From the NCBI GenBank assembly GCA_004570425.1, contig SPQJ01000002.1, positions 1 through 64,000 of the forward strand: a stretch of 64,000 nt of DNA. The letters run 5' to 3'. Both the position numbers and the translations under genes were made by a program. Below the pieces are notes generated by a model, which saw only the letters and a program-made list of their open reading frames with translations, made no database searches and was not told where the DNA came from. Numbering within the stretch: the stretch's first letter is position 1; each line of letters begins with the position of its first letter. Shown piece after piece: positions 62,859 through 64,000 of this stretch. The DNA comes from Bacillus sp. AZ43 (GTDB lineage Bacteria; Actinomycetota; Actinomycetes; Mycobacteriales; Geodermatophilaceae).

Positions 62859-63713
62859 CTACAGCCCGGCGGCCGCCGCGACCGCCCGGCGAGTCAGCAC
62901 CGTGGCGAGATGTTGCCGGTAGTCGGCCTGCGCGTTGAGGTCGCTGCTCGGGCTGGTCCCCTCGGCGGCTCGAGCCGCGGCCGCCGCGATCGCCTCCGCC
63001 GATGCCGCGGCCCCGGTCAGGGCCTCCTCCACGCCGGTGGCCCGCAGCGGCGTGGGGCCCATGTTGGTCAGCCCGATGCGGGCCTCCGCGATGTGCCCGT
63101 CCTCCCGGCGCACCGCCGCCGCCACCGCGACGATCGACCACGCCTGCGCGACGCGGTTGAACTTCTCGTAGTGCATCCCCCAGCCCTCGCGCTTGGGGAT
63201 GCGGACCTCCACGAGGATCTCCCCCTCCTCGAGCGCGGTGGTGAGGTAGTCGACGAAGAAGTCGGAGGCAGGGACGGTGCGGCGACCGGAGGGCCCGGCG
63301 ATCACGAACTCGGCGTCCAGCGCCAGCGCCACCGCCGGCAGGTCGCCGGCCGGGTCGGCGTGCGCCAGCGCCCCGCCGAACGTGCCGCGGTGGCGCACCT
63401 GCCGGTCGGCCACCGTCTCGGTCGCCTCGGCGATCAACGGCGCGTACCGCGCGATCAGCGGGTCGGCGAGGACGTCGGAGTGCGTCGTCATCGCCCCGAC
63501 GACGATCGCGTCGCCGTCGTCCCGGACGCCGCGGAGCTCGGCGATCCGGGTGAGGTCGACGACGGTCTCCGGGGCGGCCAGCCGCAGCCGCATGACCGGG
63601 ATCAGCGACTGCCCGCCGGCGAGGATCTTCACGTCCTCGCCGCCGGCGGCGACGGCCTGCAGCGCCTCGTCGAGCGTGGTCGGCCGGGCGTAGGCGAACG
63701 GCGCGGGGATCAC
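62859..63713 (-). CDS. coxM: FAD-binding subunit of aerobic CO/xanthine dehydrogenase family (CoxM)
   Basis: A 284-residue medium subunit. PFAYARPTTLDEALQAV opens the protein; the FAD motifs are AGGQSLIPVMRLRLA at ~36-50 and VRHRGTFGGALAHADPAGDLPAVALAL at ~107-133; VEVRIPKREGWG and YEKFNRVAQAWSIVAVAAAV complete the pattern. It passes electrons from the [2Fe-2S] subunit to its acceptor. Its ATG overlaps the large subunit stop by 4 bases. Confidence 0.93.
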   Translation of the reverse strand: MIPAPFAYARPTTLDEALQAVAAGGEDVKILAGGQSLIPVMRLRLAAPETVVDLTRIAELRGVRDDGDAIVVGAMTTHSDVLADPLIARYAPLIAEATETVADRQVRHRGTFGGALAHADPAGDLPAVALALDAEFVIAGPSGRRTVPASDFFVDYLTTALEEGEILVEVRIPKREGWGMHYEKFNRVAQAWSIVAVAAAVRREDGHIAEARIGLTNMGPTPLRATGVEEALTGAAASAEAIAAAAARAAEGTSPSSDLNAQADYRQHLATVLTRRAVAAAAGL

Positions 63714-64000
63714 AGCGCACCTCCCGAGGTGGACGGGGTGTCGGAGGAGTCGGCCGCCTGGGCGTTGGACCGGGCGGCGGCGCGGTCGCCGCCGTCCCCG
63801 CCCTGGTGGAGCGCTCGCCAGACCCGTTCCGGCGTCAGGGGCATCCGGATGTCGGACACCCCCAGGTGCCGGACGGCGTCGATCGCGGCGTTGACGACGG
63901 CGGGGGTCGAGGCGATGCAGCCCGCCTCCCCGACGCCCTTGGCGCCGATCGGGTTGGACGTCGCCTCGTGCACCGTGTTGCCGGTGTCGAAGTGCGGCAG
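63710..64000 (-). CDS. coxL: Aerobic CO/xanthine dehydrogenase-type large subunit, C-terminal part
   Basis: Only the last 96 residues are in the window; the gene runs off the right edge. LPHFDTGNT and then EATSNPIGAKGVGEAGCIAS, followed by VVNAAIDAV, DIRMPLTPERVW, are the standard C-terminus of molybdopterin-binding large subunits, including the active-site Glu in GVGEAG. The motif that separates true CoxL (form I) from form II enzymes is outside, so CO oxidation cannot be asserted. The ~30-residue tail after RALHQG is extra and disordered. Confidence 0.85.
   Translation of the reverse strand: MPHFDTGNTVHEATSNPIGAKGVGEAGCIASTPAVVNAAIDAVRHLGVSDIRMPLTPERVWRALHQGGDGGDRAAARSNAQAADSSDTPSTSGGAL

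Overview
The window reads as chromosomal core DNA of a high-GC actinobacterium, most likely a member of Geodermatophilaceae (Blastococcus/Geodermatophilus/Modestobacter type). The evidence is very strong G/C third-position bias throughout, frequent GTG starts, a DUF222/HNH (13E12-family) protein, an acVLRF1 release factor, a mycothiol-type nitroreductase relative, DtxR/IdeR-like iron boxes and a SAM-IV-like riboswitch. Coding density is high. No gap exceeds 300 bases, and I see no rRNA, tRNA, CRISPR array, insertion sequence, prophage or integration scar. The genus is an inference from family content; I could run no search.

Left part (1-17.3 kb): a DUF222/HNH protein, a PPOX flavoprotein, a class C beta-lactamase-like serine hydrolase, a DUF3817 membrane protein overlapping an ASCH-like/winged-helix protein, a secreted NlpC/P60 hydrolase, a small lipoprotein, a phytoene-desaturase-like oxidoreductase, a BrkB/YihY membrane protein and a bifunctional penicillin-binding protein with a PASTA domain. 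A tight minus-strand run of MFS transporter, acVLRF1 peptidyl-tRNA hydrolase and HelD-type RNA polymerase recycling ATPase follows, then GTP-dependent PEP carboxykinase.

Middle (17.3-34.4 kb): an old yellow enzyme divergent from pckG across a palindrome-rich spacer; a first ArsR-SRPBCC pair; nitronate monooxygenase, a FrnE-like DsbA protein and an FKBP; a VOC protein, GH13 alpha-glucosidase and MFS transporter; and an unusual MerR regulator fused to a DNA polymerase III beta-clamp-like region behind a MerR-type operator. Then come acyl-CoA dehydrogenase, a YafY-type regulator divergent from an epoxide hydrolase, acetoacetyl-CoA ligase, DUF2237, the nitroreductase relative and glutathione peroxidase.

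Right part (34.4-64 kb): a complete siderophore/iron ABC importer (two permeases, ATPase, lipoprotein receptor) with two iron boxes; a DMT exporter, thioesterase and MscS channel; a SAM-IV-like riboswitch controlling metY-metX; a cysteine-desulfurase-like protein, gamma carbonic anhydrase, glutamate dehydrogenase, NnrD, a phosphatase, YdeI-like protein, APC permease, a second NlpC/P60 hydrolase, a small Cys-rich protein, a TldD/TldE pair, an MBL hydrolase, a second ArsR-SRPBCC pair with two operators, an amidohydrolase, and a DedA-HAD-hydrolase run. The window ends inside an aerobic CO dehydrogenase-type cluster (large subunit C-terminus, FAD subunit, CoxG).

Two features recur. Many starts lie only 6-8 bases after a TAnnnT -10 element, which points to widespread leaderless transcription. 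Many intergenic palindromes look like operators or bidirectional terminators. The most unusual items are the MerR-beta-clamp fusion, the MFS-acVLRF1-HelD operon, the pckG/OYE operator pair and the twin ArsR-SRPBCC modules.
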